NCBI RefSeq assembly: GCF_016808335.1
Contig: NC_053144.1
Location: 18,894,403 to 18,958,402, forward strand
Length of the DNA: 64,000 bases
Direction: 5' to 3'
DNA from: Panicum virgatum
Lineage: Eukaryota; Streptophyta; Magnoliopsida; Poales; Poaceae
Positions 33,284 through 45,155 of this stretch are shown here, in pieces. A program made the translations under genes and the position numbers. The notes below the pieces were generated by a model, which saw only the letters and a program-made list of their open reading frames with translations, was not told the origin of the DNA and did no database searches. The number at the start of each line of letters is the position of its first letter. Positions within the stretch are counted from its first letter, which is position 1.

Positions 33284-35739
33284 TGTAGCAAAAATGACCT
33301 CTCATGCCATATTTCAATATAATGTTTTGGCGATTGATGACACACACAACACTTGGACTAATGTGATTGTTAAGATGACTATTCTCAGGCTTTTAGGTTC
33401 AAGTGATGACAAAGAGAAGAGAGGCGTAGCAAGGCCCGAATGGCCGCCCCTACGCATCGGATAAATCTTTTCCTTGCAATATTTCTTGTGCTATCTCTTT
33501 TGACAAGGTAGATGCGTCTACCTCTTGTGATCTAACCCCTTGCAATGAGAATGTGATTGTAGAAATATGTGATGATCTCATTGCTAAGGAAAATGATGAG
33601 CTTAAACAAGAGGTAGAAAAGGCTAATGACGGACTTAAGGCGGCTCAAAGGAAAGTACACTCAAGAGTAAGTCCAACCTTCTCAAGATAACACCTCCGCA
33701 GACGTGAAGAAGCTTGAGAAGGGAGAAACCGTGACTTGCTTCAAGTGTTGCAAAGAAGGCCACAAGTCCTACCAATGCAAAGAAAAAGAGGGCAAGGCAA
33801 AGGGCAAAGAAAATGGCAAGCCCAAGAACTTGAACGAGAACAAGAAGGCTAAGGAGATCAAGAGAAACACATCTCCATACTTGAAGGCGTCCTACATATA
33901 CACCAAGCCCACCCACAAGAACAAGCAAAAGAGCAACCACTACATATTTGAAAAGAAGAAGAATGGCAAGATGGTGGCTCATGTCATGGGGTGGAGAACA
34001 TATGGATGGAACCGACATATTTGGGTGCCCAAGGATATTATTCATACCATGGATGACTCTCAAAAGGTTTGGGTTCTTAAAACTTAGGCACCAAACAAGT
34101 GCAATGGGGGATTTTGGATGCTTAGCTTACAAGTTAAAGTGAAGGTTCAAGCCAAAACAAGCTAAGCTCACAACTTGGACATTTGTTACCCAAGTCTCCC
34201 ATAAGTTAATGGTAGCTAGATTTCAATTCAAACATCATGTAGCTCCATTGCTTTTGCTAGGATGTTTGCTTGTTTTGCATCTCCTAGTGTTATATATGGT
34301 GGGTTGCTTGTGCCATGACTCTAACCCATGAGCAACCTACATGGTTTGATAAGTGTGTAGAAAGCTACACAAGGTTACCTTTCATGTTACACGGACTTCA
34401 TGAGGTATATATTTCATATGTGTACCATGAACACAAGCTATAGGGTAAACTTCCTAATTGTGTCAAAATCAATATGCATACATTTGCTTGGTGTTTCAAA
34501 CACTAAATGCACACATTTAGGGGAGTTCACTTTTATAGCTTGTGATTTTGAGACTAATGTGTTTGCTAGTTTATCTTTTGTAGTCTCACGTGGAGTTAAC
34601 ACTCTAAGAGAATGTTATTCACGATCAATGTGAACAAACAACTCTATAAGAGTGATTAGATAATTTGTGCTTTCATTCATTTTGAGCCATGCTTTATTGA
34701 ACTTAAATACTCATATCTAAGTTCATAGGCTATGTGCTCATACAATTGCTTAACCTTGGTGTACCAAGTGCTCACCTCTTAAAGACTTTCAATTGGTTGC
34801 AAGTCACTTTCAATTGGTACATGCAAGGTAAACTAAGTTGTTCACCCGGAGGTATGCTAGGTTCTAAACTCATTCAATTGGTATATTTGTCAATTTCTTA
34901 TCCTTTTTAGAGCTACCTCCGTGCATGATATGATCCAAGCTTTCTAATTATAACATCTAGTTGTGCACTTGATTTTCACATTATCATTTTGTGCACATAC
35001 TTGTGGAAAGCTTAGCTCATGTCATACTAGTTTCGTGATTTTGTGATCCACCATAGTAAATTCTCAATTGGTATCTTCATTGATATCATACAATTGAATC
35101 ATGAGTCATAAAACTAACTCCCTATGCTACTAATCTTCTTTTGAGCTATATTGTTTTGCAAGACTTTTTTAGGAGCAAGACCTTTTAAGTGATTTGATCC
35201 CAAAGGGGGAGAAATACCTAAGTGAATCAAGTCATGAGGGAGAATCAAAGGGGAAGCTCCATAGTGGATTTCGGCCGGGTGACCGAGAGAGACGGTGGCG
35301 GTGCACGAGACTTAGTGTCTTGTGGGCACTTGCCTTTGCTTGCCGGCATCGCCTTGGTGGCGTAGTGCAAGACGTGATCGGAAGAGCCTCGGTGTCCCGT
35401 GGACGTAGGCGTTTGTGCCGAACCACGTTACATGACCGTGTCTACTCGGGAGTTTGCATCCCTCTTGCACTTATCTCTTTACTTATCGTATTACGCTTCC
35501 GCATTTACTCTATCTTGTATGCCTTTACTTTCCTAGTTAGTTTGATTATGATTGACTATAGGTTGCAAGTTTTTAGGGGTAAGTAGAGAGTAGCATAGAT
35601 AAACCTTAGTCATAACTAGCATGTATAGGACGTGTTAGGTTTATCTTATGCAAGTAGTTTGAGCCCTAGGACAAAAAGCGATTAGCGACCCTATTCACCC
35701 CCTCCCCCTCTAGGGTCGGACACCCCGGTGATCCTTACA
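33284..35739 (+). mobile_element. Solo-LTR-like element with a gag-type zinc knuckle inside
   Basis: Starts TGTAGCAAAAATGACC and ends GTGATCCTTACA. A 5-bp target duplication TCTGC lies on both sides (33279-33283 and 35740-35744). The ends look like copia LTR ends (TTTTGGCGATTGATGACA near the start; CACCCCCTCCCCCTCTAGGGTCGG near the end), but no second LTR is visible. It contains a gag-like segment at about 33540-34087, so it may be an internally deleted element rather than a pure solo LTR. Confidence 0.75.
33683..34087 (+). pseudogene. Copia-type gag fragment with CCHC zinc knuckle
   Basis: Open frame with QDNTSADVKKLEKGETVT followed by CFKCCKEGHKSYQC, a C-X2-C-X4-H-X4-C zinc knuckle as in retroelement nucleocapsid, and then a lysine-rich tail. 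Upstream, in other frames, there is coiled-coil-like sequence (LIAKENDELKQEVEKAND) interrupted by stops. No ATG opens the frame. It lies inside the TG...CA element at 33284-35739. It is probably a remnant of a retroelement gag. Confidence 0.7.
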
Positions 35740-35744
35740 TCTGC

Positions 35745-36443
35745 CAAATAAGTCCTACGTGTTGCACTTCAACCAGACGAAACCACCATGCTCTTTTTGG
35801 AATAACATGTGCCTTTGAAAAATATTTAAAAAAATTATATTCATAGAAAACAATCTAATAAACAAGAATTATTTTATTGAACCCATGTAAATAGCAGAAC
35901 CACAAAACTTGTCTTGACAATTCGATCGCCTAACGGCACTATGACCAAACAACAACACCATGTAACCTTTCTGAAATTGGTTCTTGCACAAAACTTCATG
36001 TTCTATTTAGATGTTTTGTTTTCTTCTTTTTCTTGTCTCATAGTTCTATCAGCCAACATGAAATTGTGTTAAGATGGCACAATAAGACATCGCACAACCA
36101 GAACAGCTAGGATTACACTGACAACAAGACATATAAAATATAGTAAAAATGATAGAATTAGCCTACAAGTATATTGTATTAAATCAAGGGAAAAAATCCC
36201 CATTGCCTGTCACAAGAGAAAAAAAAAAGACATGTTTATCCAATATGTGAAGCAACTACATTATCAGGATAATCTATTTGTATACTTACCCCTGCTTAAA
36301 CACATAGGTTAGTGAAAAAATCATCTGCACCCGATCATATTTCAAACATCTGATATCTCAATGTACTTTCAAAATTGGTAGCTTGGACACTCTGCAAAAA
36401 TGTAAAAAAAATATCATACATACATTATTGTTTAAGAATCTAC
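35745..36443. other. AT-rich intergenic DNA
   Basis: Lies between two LTR insertions. No gene or repeat end recognised. Confidence 0.35.
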
Positions 36444-36448
36444 CACAC

Positions 36449-39400
36449 TGTAACACCCCTGTGTTAATTGTGCTCGCTAATCACGATTTATTTCGCTAAT
36501 CGTGGACTCAAGTTCATCGTTAGCGTTAATCGGATTCGCATAATAATCTTTGTTTTAGCGATGTTCGATCTCGTTTTTGTCCTTGATCTGAGCTCCAAAT
36601 CAACTTCCGACCAAAACAAAAGTTGTAGATCTTTTAATCCTCTACAACTTCTATTTTGGCCAAATTTCATGTTCCCATATGAAAATTGGAGTTTCAACTG
36701 TTCAAACTCGAGCCAAAATCATTCAAACGAGTAAATAGTGCTTCTCCTGCTCGTCACTGTGCCCCGACGCCCATACCGCCGCCGTGGTCGCCGGCGAGCG
36801 CGTCCACGCGTCGGCAATCGCGCCCGACGCCGCTCTTCTCCTCTCACGGACGCCTCGAAGCTTCCCGTGCCGTCCCCATCCTCCTTCCTCCTTCCTCTGA
36901 GCTAGGTCGAGCTCGAGCGAGCAGAACCGAGCGAAATCGCCGTCGCTCGTCGCTCCGGCCAACCCTCGCCGCCCACCTCAATCCGTCGCACTCCGAGCTG
37001 CGCGACCTCGCCCCGACGCTCCTCCATCCCTCCACGAGCGCGGCCGAGCCCCTACCCCGGCCGAAGCGAGCACAGACGCCGTCCACCATCGCCGTTCCCG
37101 TCGAGCTTCGCCATCGCCGTCGAGCTCCTTTCCCCGGCCATCCTCCGCCCCAAATCGACCCACGGTGAGCCCAATCGCGGCCTCCTCCTACTCCCCGACC
37201 TATTCCCCACCCGAATCGGCGCCGCCGCAGTCGAATCGAAGCCGCGCCGCCCACCGCCCGCGCACGTCGCCGGCTTCCCCTGCTCCAGCCCGCGCGCCGT
37301 TACCGCGCGCCCTAGGGCCACCTAGACCCCCTGAAGCCCGCGCCGCTCGCTCCCGCCGCCGCCGAGCTTCGCAGCGGCCGGAACGCCGCCGCCGCAAGCC
37401 GCCGCCGCGTGCAGCAGCTGGCGCACGCCGCGGGGGCCCCCAGCGCGCGCTCGCGCGGTGCCGCCGCGAGCCGCACGGCCGCCGGGGTCCCCTGGCCAAC
37501 ACCTGCCCCTCCGCGCCGCTGATTCCGCCCCACCGGCGCGGACACCGCGCGCCGCCGCCCTAGCCATGGCGCCGCCGCGAGCGCCTTGCGCCTTGCGCGT
37601 GCCTCTGGGCCGCGCCGCGCGCGCTCCGCCCGGCCACCGCCCACCCGCACCCCGCGCCCCCGGCCGCCCTGGGCCTCGCCTGCAGCCCCGCCGCACCGCC
37701 GCCGGTCAGCCCCGCCGGCGGGGAGCGCCGCCGCGGGCTACCCGGCCGCGCCCCGCGCGTGCGGGCGTGAAGCAGAGGAGGGGGCGGGCCTGGGTCCCTG
37801 GTAAGTGGGGCCCGGCTGTCAGCCCCCCTTTACCCTTTTATGTTTTAAATTGTTATTCTTTATTTTGGCTGAAAGTTCATAATTGTGTAGAAAATCACAG
37901 AAAAATGCGAAAAATGCCAAACAAATTTTTTTAGGTTTCTAAAATCATGATCTTCAGAGGAAAAATACTTAATCATGCATTTTATCACTTTTGCTCTGAT
38001 GAAAATTCAATTTGTGTTTAACCTAGTTTATTTTGTACCACTTGTTGTGTTGCTCTAAAAATTATGAAAAATTTGCAGTGGCCTTATCCTTGCATGTGTA
38101 ATCCACTGTAAAATTTTCAGATGCTTACCCTATGTGCTTGGTTGTGCATATGTTAGTGTTTGTTTTCCTTTTCTAGGGCTAAAAGAAATGTGTTTCTATA
38201 TCAATAAATGTTAGAAAAATTTGGGTGGCATGCTTACTGCTTTCAAGTTAAGCTGGTAAATTCTTGTTGCTAGAGCTTGTATGCAAGTTAGGTTTTTACT
38301 TATGCTTTGCCCTAGCCTTGCTCTTTTCTTTATGCAATGTTGTTAGTTGTTTGTTTCAGGCATGCAAAACAAACTCCTGTTCAATCCACGCTACCCTAAG
38401 CCATTTTAGTAGTGGTTGTTTTGAAGGAAATACTTCAGGCTAAAATATTTTAACTTTTGGAATCGCATCAGCAGCACTCATGCTTTGCACTGTGTTCTAA
38501 TTGTTGCATGGCATTTTTTTTATTCGTGTAGACGTCGCGAACGAAGCTGTCCACGAGCTAGTTGCTGAGCCGGTCCAGGAGCCACGAGCAGGAGAGCAGC
38601 AGGAGGTCGCCGTTGAGCACGCTCCAGCAGACTTTGTTAACCCCGCTGACCTGCAAGGCAAGCCCCGGAGCATAACCATAATTTAAAGTATTAAATGTTT
38701 ATTTAAGTATTGTGCATTTATGTTCTAGGAGTTGAATGGAACCATAGTATGCATGTTTTCCCTAGGTACCGTGGGCCTATACTAGTATGCAGGTGTCGAT
38801 AGAAATGCTTTGCTAAATAGGATTTCGGTAGAAGTCGAGTGATTACTGTCACTCGCGAGTTTAGGATCTTGATTCCTTAGCTATGGCTTTGAAATGAGTT
38901 ATTGAGAAAAGAGAAATGAAGACCGGGCGGAAATGAGTTGGATTAATGGTATAGAATGGATGAAAAGAAATCTCCGCCTGTGTCGATTGAGGACCGTTCC
39001 GTTGTTGGCAGTGCTGATCGAGGATTGAACAGTACTAACCACATACCGGAAGTAGGAGGTAGTCGAAACCAGTAAGCTGTGTACCACCTTACAGCGGTGA
39101 TTTGAATTCCGCCATGCTACGCTGGGCGTGGGAGTTGGCGGGTGTTGGATAGGATGCCGCCTCCGGGTTCTCCGGGAGTTCACTGCGAGGGGCCCATCAC
39201 CTGGGTTTTAGCAGGCGTAGTTCAGATGCCGTGGTAATGTGGAAACAGTTGACGCGCATGGCCCGACGGGGCTTACATGTGTCGTGTGAGTTAGGTCCAC
39301 CTTGCAAGGTTAAATCGGATCGATTCGCTGTGACTCGCGGTTATGAGAGCCTTGATCTCTTTGTCACATCGTAGTAAGAAAGTGGAATGAAAATGCAATG

Positions 39401-40136
39401 GAAAAGACTGGTTTGGAAGTTATTAAAAGATAATCTGTTCCACCATGTGTGTTTTAGATGAATAGGCAAACTTAGTTAATACTTGATATACTAAATGGAG
39501 CTAAAATATTGAAAGTAAGGATTCACATCTAGCAGCCTTTCAGCAAAAGAGCTCCAGAGCCAAAAAGCTTTGCATGTCTAGGTAATGGGCTAAGTATACC
39601 CAGAGTCGGGTAAGACTTGCTGAGTATTAGTATACTCAGGGTTGTTGTTGTAACCCTTCTGAGCAGGTTGTGTCCCTGCGGACTTCGAGGAGATCTGTGC
39701 GTCCTGGATTGGACAGCCGCTTCCTCCTGGGTGGACCGTCGAGTGGGCCCCGTCTTCCCCGTGAAGATTGGGCAGGTTGGCGTCACATCGGTGGGCAGGA
39801 TGTGGAGCTCACCTTTTATCGTCGTCGTAGTTATCGTATTGTATTTCGAACTCAGTTTTAAACTTCCGCTGTGTTTTAACTCTATTGCTTGTATTAAGAC
39901 CTTTTATGTAAAACCTGTGTTGTAAATTAATTTGAAGATTTTTGTTTGCTGGTAACACCTGTGCTCGTCTTCGTACGGGTCTAAGTGCAATTGTGATCCT
40001 GGAGTACAGTAGTTTAATCGGGATTTTACCCGACAGCCTGTCAGGTTACACCGTTTTAAGTGCACAGTAACTTGATTAAGTATTAAGATGATGGTTAGTG
40101 CATTTAAGCCGGTTTAATTTGGACGGTGCTGCTACA
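36449..40136 (+). mobile_element. Long solo LTR, family copy A
   Basis: Starts TGTAACACCCCTGTG and ends GACGGTGCTGCTACA. A 5-bp target duplication CACAC lies at 36444-36448 and 40137-40141. 3688 bp with no gag-pol. It shares blocks in the same order with the element at 42556-45150: AGTCGAGTGA...CACTCGCGAG, GACCGGGCGG, GTGTCGATTGAGGACCG, GCAGTGCTGATCG, GTAGGAGGTAGTCGAAACC, GTCCACCTTGCAAGGTTAAA and GAGTATTAG...TACTCAGG. So both are solo LTRs of one family. LTR size and ends would suit a Ty3 (Tekay-type) element; this is a guess. It carries a split ORF of its own (37566-39764). Confidence 0.87.
37566..39764 (+). CDS. Putative spliced ORF embedded in solo LTR A
   Basis: Three exon-like blocks join in frame into 152 residues. 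Block 1, 37566-37800, has an ATG in a good context (AGCCATGGCG), is arginine/proline-rich, and ends at donor CTG|GTAAGT. Block 2, 38532-38657, follows acceptor GTGTAG and contains VHELVAEPVQEP and QQEVAVE. Block 3, 39667-39764, follows acceptor GAGCAG and contains ADFEEICASWIGQPLPPGW then TVEW, and ends in TGA. Both introns are phase 1. The second donor is CAAG|GCAAGC, a GC-type donor. Blocks 2 and 3 have counterparts with the same phase and donor in the related LTR at 42556-45150, which argues that they are real exons. Block 1 is uncertain because the DNA is very GC-rich and open in all frames. Function unknown; no family recognised. Confidence 0.45.
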
Positions 40137-40141
40137 CACAC

Positions 40142-42063
40142 TCACTGCCGGCAAGGTCAAAGAAGGGTAACTTGCCTACCGGTATGGGTGTTTTGAACTT
40201 ATTGCCATCCATGCATCTTTAAATAGCAAGCTTAAGAATGAAATAAAACCTTGAGGACTCTTCATTTGCACCAGTTGTACCGTACTTGTGGTAAACTCGT
40301 GATTTTCAACATAGTCAGTAAGATAAAACTTGGAAATAATGTGACAAACATTGGGTATTGAGAGAAATCTATCTTTGAGAGGAGTATTGCATTGAGAGAA
40401 AGCTTGCAGAAGCAAGTTAACATTCTCAAGAGTATAAGACATAGATACTGTACATAGGAGAAGAACAAGCAAACTTTAAGTTTAGTGTATGAAATCTTCT
40501 TCTCACACCCTTTGATCATTTTTGTCAAGTGGTGTTTCAAGCACTTGCATCTGGCGCTGGCCTCTCTTTCTCAGGGCAAGTGTTAGACTTGATCATCTGA
40601 ATGCTTATTTGCTGTGAAGCTTATATCTGAATCATCCAAACCTCTTCCATAGCCAAACTTTTGGGCACCATCATTCATCCCTGGTACGAAATAGTTAGAT
40701 ATCTAGTGTTGCAATACTGCATTAATATTGCCAGCACAAACGTTAGATTAAAATCAAATCAATGCATGATTAAATACACAACATTAGCTAAACTACCATA
40801 TTGTTTGCCATGCCTACTCAGTTAACATATTAGAAATATTTTATTTTCATGGATTAATATTCCAAAATAAGTTATTACTCTAGTAGTGGAAGTGTTCGTC
40901 CAAAACAAACGATAGCTCTCGAATATCACCTGCCTCGGCCAAGCAATCGGCAGACATAGACATGAAATTTGATGTATGCACTTATCGGCGACATGAGAGC
41001 AGCAGCAGCATTATATAGTTGAGGACCCGATTCACGCAAGATTAGGCCATTGATATGCCACCCCTGTTACTGGCCTTAACTGAAAACAAATAAAACCAAG
41101 TAGATTTCAACAAGTTAGATATCTGAAGCATCAAAAGTTAAGTGCGATAGACAACGATGTCTTCGCTGAAGAACGCCATTGTGAGCACAACAACTCACTC
41201 CTCTCCCACACCAGAATCGGCGGGATAGAAGTGGTCAAACACAAGCTCCGGCTCACCTGCAACTTAGATTAATAGCAATGTGAGTTAAACTAATCAGCTG
41301 CTTGAGATATGTAGGGGCCACAAAATGTACAAAGAGCATTTAGCCTGATGAAGTAGTTCTCAAACGGCAAAAAGAATAATAAGAATATACTATAAGCATA
41401 GTCATTTGAATGACTTTCAAACAGAGAGTAAGCATATATAGCACGCAACACCAGATATGAAACAAGGAAGGGCCCATTTCACAATGTTGGCGCCCTAGTA
41501 AGACGGAATCTCACAATCATAATCAACCTATACCATCAAACCCGAGCAAGCAGAAAGCAACCCGGTAGCTAGCTGCAATAGGATCAGAAGGCTCAGAAAA
41601 AATAGAGGAAAAAACCAGGAAACTTCGAATGCTGGGGATTGTATCAACCAGAAAAATAGAGGAAAAAACCAGGTTTGTGCTATGCTGGGGATTGTATCAA
41701 CTTTGACCGCTAATTAGAGGTATTAAATTAAAGCAGTTTCGAAAACCAACTTCATAACCCCTGCGCTAGGAACTCTGAAGAATCTAATGAGACCTTTGAC
41801 TGCGTGATTAGAGGATGGTTACTATAGCATCACTGTAGCCAACCATCGATTAATTACCGTCATTAGATTCATTGCGAAAAGTTATACTCATCTTTGAAAA
41901 GTTTTTGCAAATATGTTTCATTTAGTACTTCATGCATACTAGATTTCCTTTTTTCAAGAATCGTATGTTAGGATCATGGGATGCAACCAAACAGGGCCAA
42001 AAGAGCAGCTTTGGAGATGCTGTTGAATTAGCTCTGTCGCTGCACCAGCTTGATCGAATCGAG
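40142..42063. other. Intergenic DNA with ORF remnant and MITE fragment
   Basis: No gene can be modelled. A minus-strand open frame at 40176-40472 (LENVNLLLQAFSQCNTPLKD and beyond) looks protein-like but matches nothing I know, and the frame closes on both sides. 41740-41998 resembles a decayed MITE ending ACCAAACAGGGCC. A repeated GAAAAATAGAGGAAAAAACCAGG occurs twice at 41597-41673. Confidence 0.3.
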
Positions 42064-42401
42064 GGCCGTGTTTGGTTTACACCATAAATTTTTTTTTCAC
42101 AAAAAGACGAATGCGTGCATGGAGTACTAAACAAAATTTATTTGCGAAAACTTTTTATGGATGAGTGTAACTTTTCGAGATGAATCTAATGAGCCAAGTT
42201 TCATCACGATTGGCTACATTGATGCTATAGTAATTGCGCCTAATAATTCCCTAATCATACCGTCAAAGTCCTCATTAGCTGCAATAAGTACTACCGTAGG
42301 ATAGTTTTGGAGGTAATTCAGTAATTAGACTTCATTTAGTATCTTTAATTAATTAATGATCAAAACTGTAAAAAAATTTCACCCCCTAACCAAACATAGC
42401 C
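42064..42401. mobile_element. Tourist-like MITE
   Basis: Begins GGCCGTGTTTGGTTTACACC and ends AACCAAACATAGCC. The 3-bp target duplication GAG lies on both sides (42061-42063 and 42402-42404). 338 bp, no ORF. Confidence 0.78.
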
Positions 42402-42659
42402 GAGCGCTCGGCTTCCGTGGTGTGGCTCAGTTGCAGGACAGCAGCTGGCTCGGAACGTCGCAGCTCCCGCGATGGACCTGCTCCCGATTGATGCGATGGC
42501 CAGGTGGCAGAATCCTGCGCGGTCTCGCAACAGCAGCGCTGCCGCAGACATTTTTTGTAACACTCAGGAGTAAATCCATGGATTAATTAAATTAATCTTG
42601 GTCATTAGTTCAAACCCCACGATAATCACCAAACCAAACATCTTCCTATCAGCCTGGCC

Positions 42660-44790
42660 CCGACCAGTATGACCGGTCGGTGCAACCGGTCTGACCGGTC
42701 GAACCTGATCCAACCGTTTTTGAGGGCCCCACCTCATTTAAACCTCACTCTCTCTCTCAACCACTCACTCCCCTCACCAGAGGCGTGCCCAGCTCGAGCT
42801 GAGCTCTCTTCTCCCTCCCCTCTCACCCAAAACCCTAGGACCCAAATCCTTTCCCTCCATTGGATCCCGAGGCTTGGGGAGCATCAAATTGGGCTCAAGG
42901 ATCATCTTCTCCTCGATTCCATCCTTGGGGAGCAAGGGATTTAAAATCTTCACGCGGTTAGGAGCTCCTCCAAGGTAATTTGCGTTTGATGGTCGATCTC
43001 TTGTTCTAGGAAGTTTTAGGTGAGGTCCTCTAGTTAAAAGTATCCATATAGACCCCTGAACTAGATCCTAGAAGTTACTCGGTGTTGGTGGGCGATTTTC
43101 GCCGCGCCAAGGAATCCTAGGTTTTGCTCTGAGAATGACCGGTCTGACCGGTCTGATGGACTGGTCTGACCGGTATCACGTTAGGTCAAGGGGGAACGGT
43201 CTGACTGGTATTGGGGACCGGTCTGACCGGTGCTAGCTGAGCTGAGAGGGTGTAATTAGGGTTAGTTGGCACATATTGTTAGGAATTGGTTTGGTTTATG
43301 GTTACGTATAATTTTTATAAACTCATGCATGCATTCTCATGTCATATGCATATGCATACGTGTAGTAGCCGCGGCGGAGGAGGTCGTATTCGAGGTGGTT
43401 GCGGAGCCACATGAGCCCCAGGGGCAAGCTCCACAGCAGGAGGTTCGCGTGGAGCCGGCCCAAGTCCCGGCTAACCCCAGTACTGAGCAGCAGGCACAAG
43501 GCAAGCCCCGGTGCACATCCTTCTATTTTAAATTATGACACACATATATATATGTTCCTATTACTTGTGCATTAGGTGTAGGAATTATTTGGAACCTAGT
43601 TGCATGATTCCCTAGGATTCCCTGAGTTATACTAGTATGTATAGGACGATAGAAGTGCTATGCTTAATAGTCGCGATAGAAGTCGAGTGACTCTTGTCAC
43701 TCGCGAGATATAGGAAAGCTTTAGAAGCCGAGTAATTGCCGGTTACTCGCGAGATGCATTATTATCCTTGTAATTCAGTATTTGACTTGGATTGTAATGG
43801 ATATGGAGATGTGAGACCGGGCGGGGATGATGGCTAGGTATGGCAGCAGGACAGGGTTCCTGGGTGTCTTAGCCCCGTCCGTGTCGATTGAGGACCGGTC
43901 GTTGTGGCAGTGCTGATCGGGGATTGAATTGTACTAACCGCATGCCGGGAGTAGGAGGTAGTCGAAACCGGTAAGCCGAGTACTGCCTTGCTTCGAAAGT
44001 ACAGGACTTCAACTCACCTCCTGGGGTAGTCGAGTAGTCGCGGAGAAATGAGGATGCATGTTTACTTTTGGTGGTCTCACGTTGAGCTCGGCTGACCATA
44101 TGATGGTGGGGCTGTCCTGTAGTTCGAGGCAGGGAGGGGAATGGTTGGCATGTATAGTCCGACGGGGCAAATACGTGCCGTGTTGGTTAGGTCCACCTTG
44201 CAAGGTTAAATCGAATCGATTCGCCATGTCTCGCGGATATGAGGGCCTTGGTCTCTTTGTCACACCGTAGCGAATGAGTTAGGGTAATAAAGATATAAAA
44301 ATGGATATAAATTCTGGTTCTTATTTGGATGCTCCACATGTGTGTGTAGACAGGCAAACTTTAGTGAGGGTCTAGCTATATAAAATATGCGGCTAAAATG
44401 TGGAAAGTAAGGATACACCTCTAGTTGCTATTTCTGCAAAAACAAACCACCAGCCAAAAGCCTTGCATGTCTAGATACGTGGGCTAAGTTATACCCACTG
44501 GTCGGGTAAGCCTTGCTGAGTATTAGAATACTCAGGGTTTGTTGCCACCTTTATTATTACAGGACACCCGGACGTCGACTTCTGCCCCTGTTGCGTCAAG
44601 TTCATCCGCCGGGATGCAGAGGGGTGGCAGGTCGTGGAGCGAGACCCTTAGGTCAGGGGTTTGTCGGGTTGCACACTCGTGGGCGGAGTGTTCAGCCTAT
44701 CTGTTTTGTCGGGACCGGTCTGACCGGTATCCCTTGGGCAGGTGCATGCAGGCCGGTCTGACCGGTTCTCTTAACCGGTCCGACCGGTGT
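42660..44790. repeat. Dispersed ACCGGTCTGACCGGT palindromic motif
   Basis: The word ACCGGTC(T/C)GACCGGT, made of two ACCGGT/GACCGGT palindromic halves, occurs in clusters near 42670-42705, 43135-43235 and 44715-44785 of LTR B. It is absent from LTR A at matching positions. Confidence 0.8.
43366..44651 (+). CDS. Putative spliced ORF embedded in solo LTR B (3' part)
   Basis: Two exon-like blocks homologous to blocks 2 and 3 of the ORF in LTR A. Block 43366-43500 follows acceptor GTGTAG, encodes AAAEEVVFEVVAEPHEPQ then QQEVRVEPAQ, and ends CAAG|GCAAGC. Block 44563-44651 follows acceptor ATTACAG, encodes HPDVDFCPCCVKFIRRDAEG then WQVVERDP, and ends in TAG. The phase (1) and the GC-type donor are the same as in copy A. 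No matching first exon with an ATG was found; the leader exon ending at 42974 has a stop in the required frame. So this copy may be 5'-decayed or may start differently. Confidence 0.4.
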
Positions 44791-45155
44791 TGTTAGGCTG
44801 AGAGTGGGCAGCAGTGTAGGGTAGTTTGTTTTAGTGTAGTTTCTTTTCAAGTTTCAACTTTAGTCCTCCAGTTGTGAATTTGTGAGGGTTCCAACCTTTG
44901 TAAATTAACTTTGTATTGAAAACTCGGTTGTAAACTTAAGGTTCTATCACGCATCATTGTATAATTTCAAGTATTTGTGTCGTGTTTGTACCATCTGCGC
45001 CCACCTTCGCGTGGGACTACCGGTGTTGTTTCGATCGGGCCGTGGGTTGAGAAAGGATCGCCAAATTAAACCGTTAAGCTAATGCGCCTGATGTGTTCAA
45101 ATGACGGTCATTAGGCTTAATTAGAGTTTTAATTTGGCGGTTCCGTCACATTTTT

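Larger units (their letters stand above)
42556..45150 (+). mobile_element. Long solo LTR, family copy B
   Basis: Starts TGTAACACTCAGGAG and ends GGCGGTTCCGTCACA. The 5-bp duplication TTTTT lies at 42551-42555 and 45151-45155. It shares the ordered blocks listed for copy A (36449-40136) but is shorter and clearly diverged. It carries many copies of ACCGGTCTGACCGGT. A TATA-like ATTTAAA at 42737 is followed by a CT-rich leader and a donor CCAAG|GTAATT at 42974. It ends 690 bp upstream of the cofactor D start codon. Confidence 0.85.

Noticed and set aside
36686..37563. ORFs of 100-160 aa upstream of 37566 in LTR A
   Set aside because: Open in most frames because of GC content; only the block ending at 37800 joins in phase with conserved exons.
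40176..40540. Minus-strand 92-98 aa ORFs as a gene
   Set aside because: Protein-like look but no motif, no splice context and no extension on either side.
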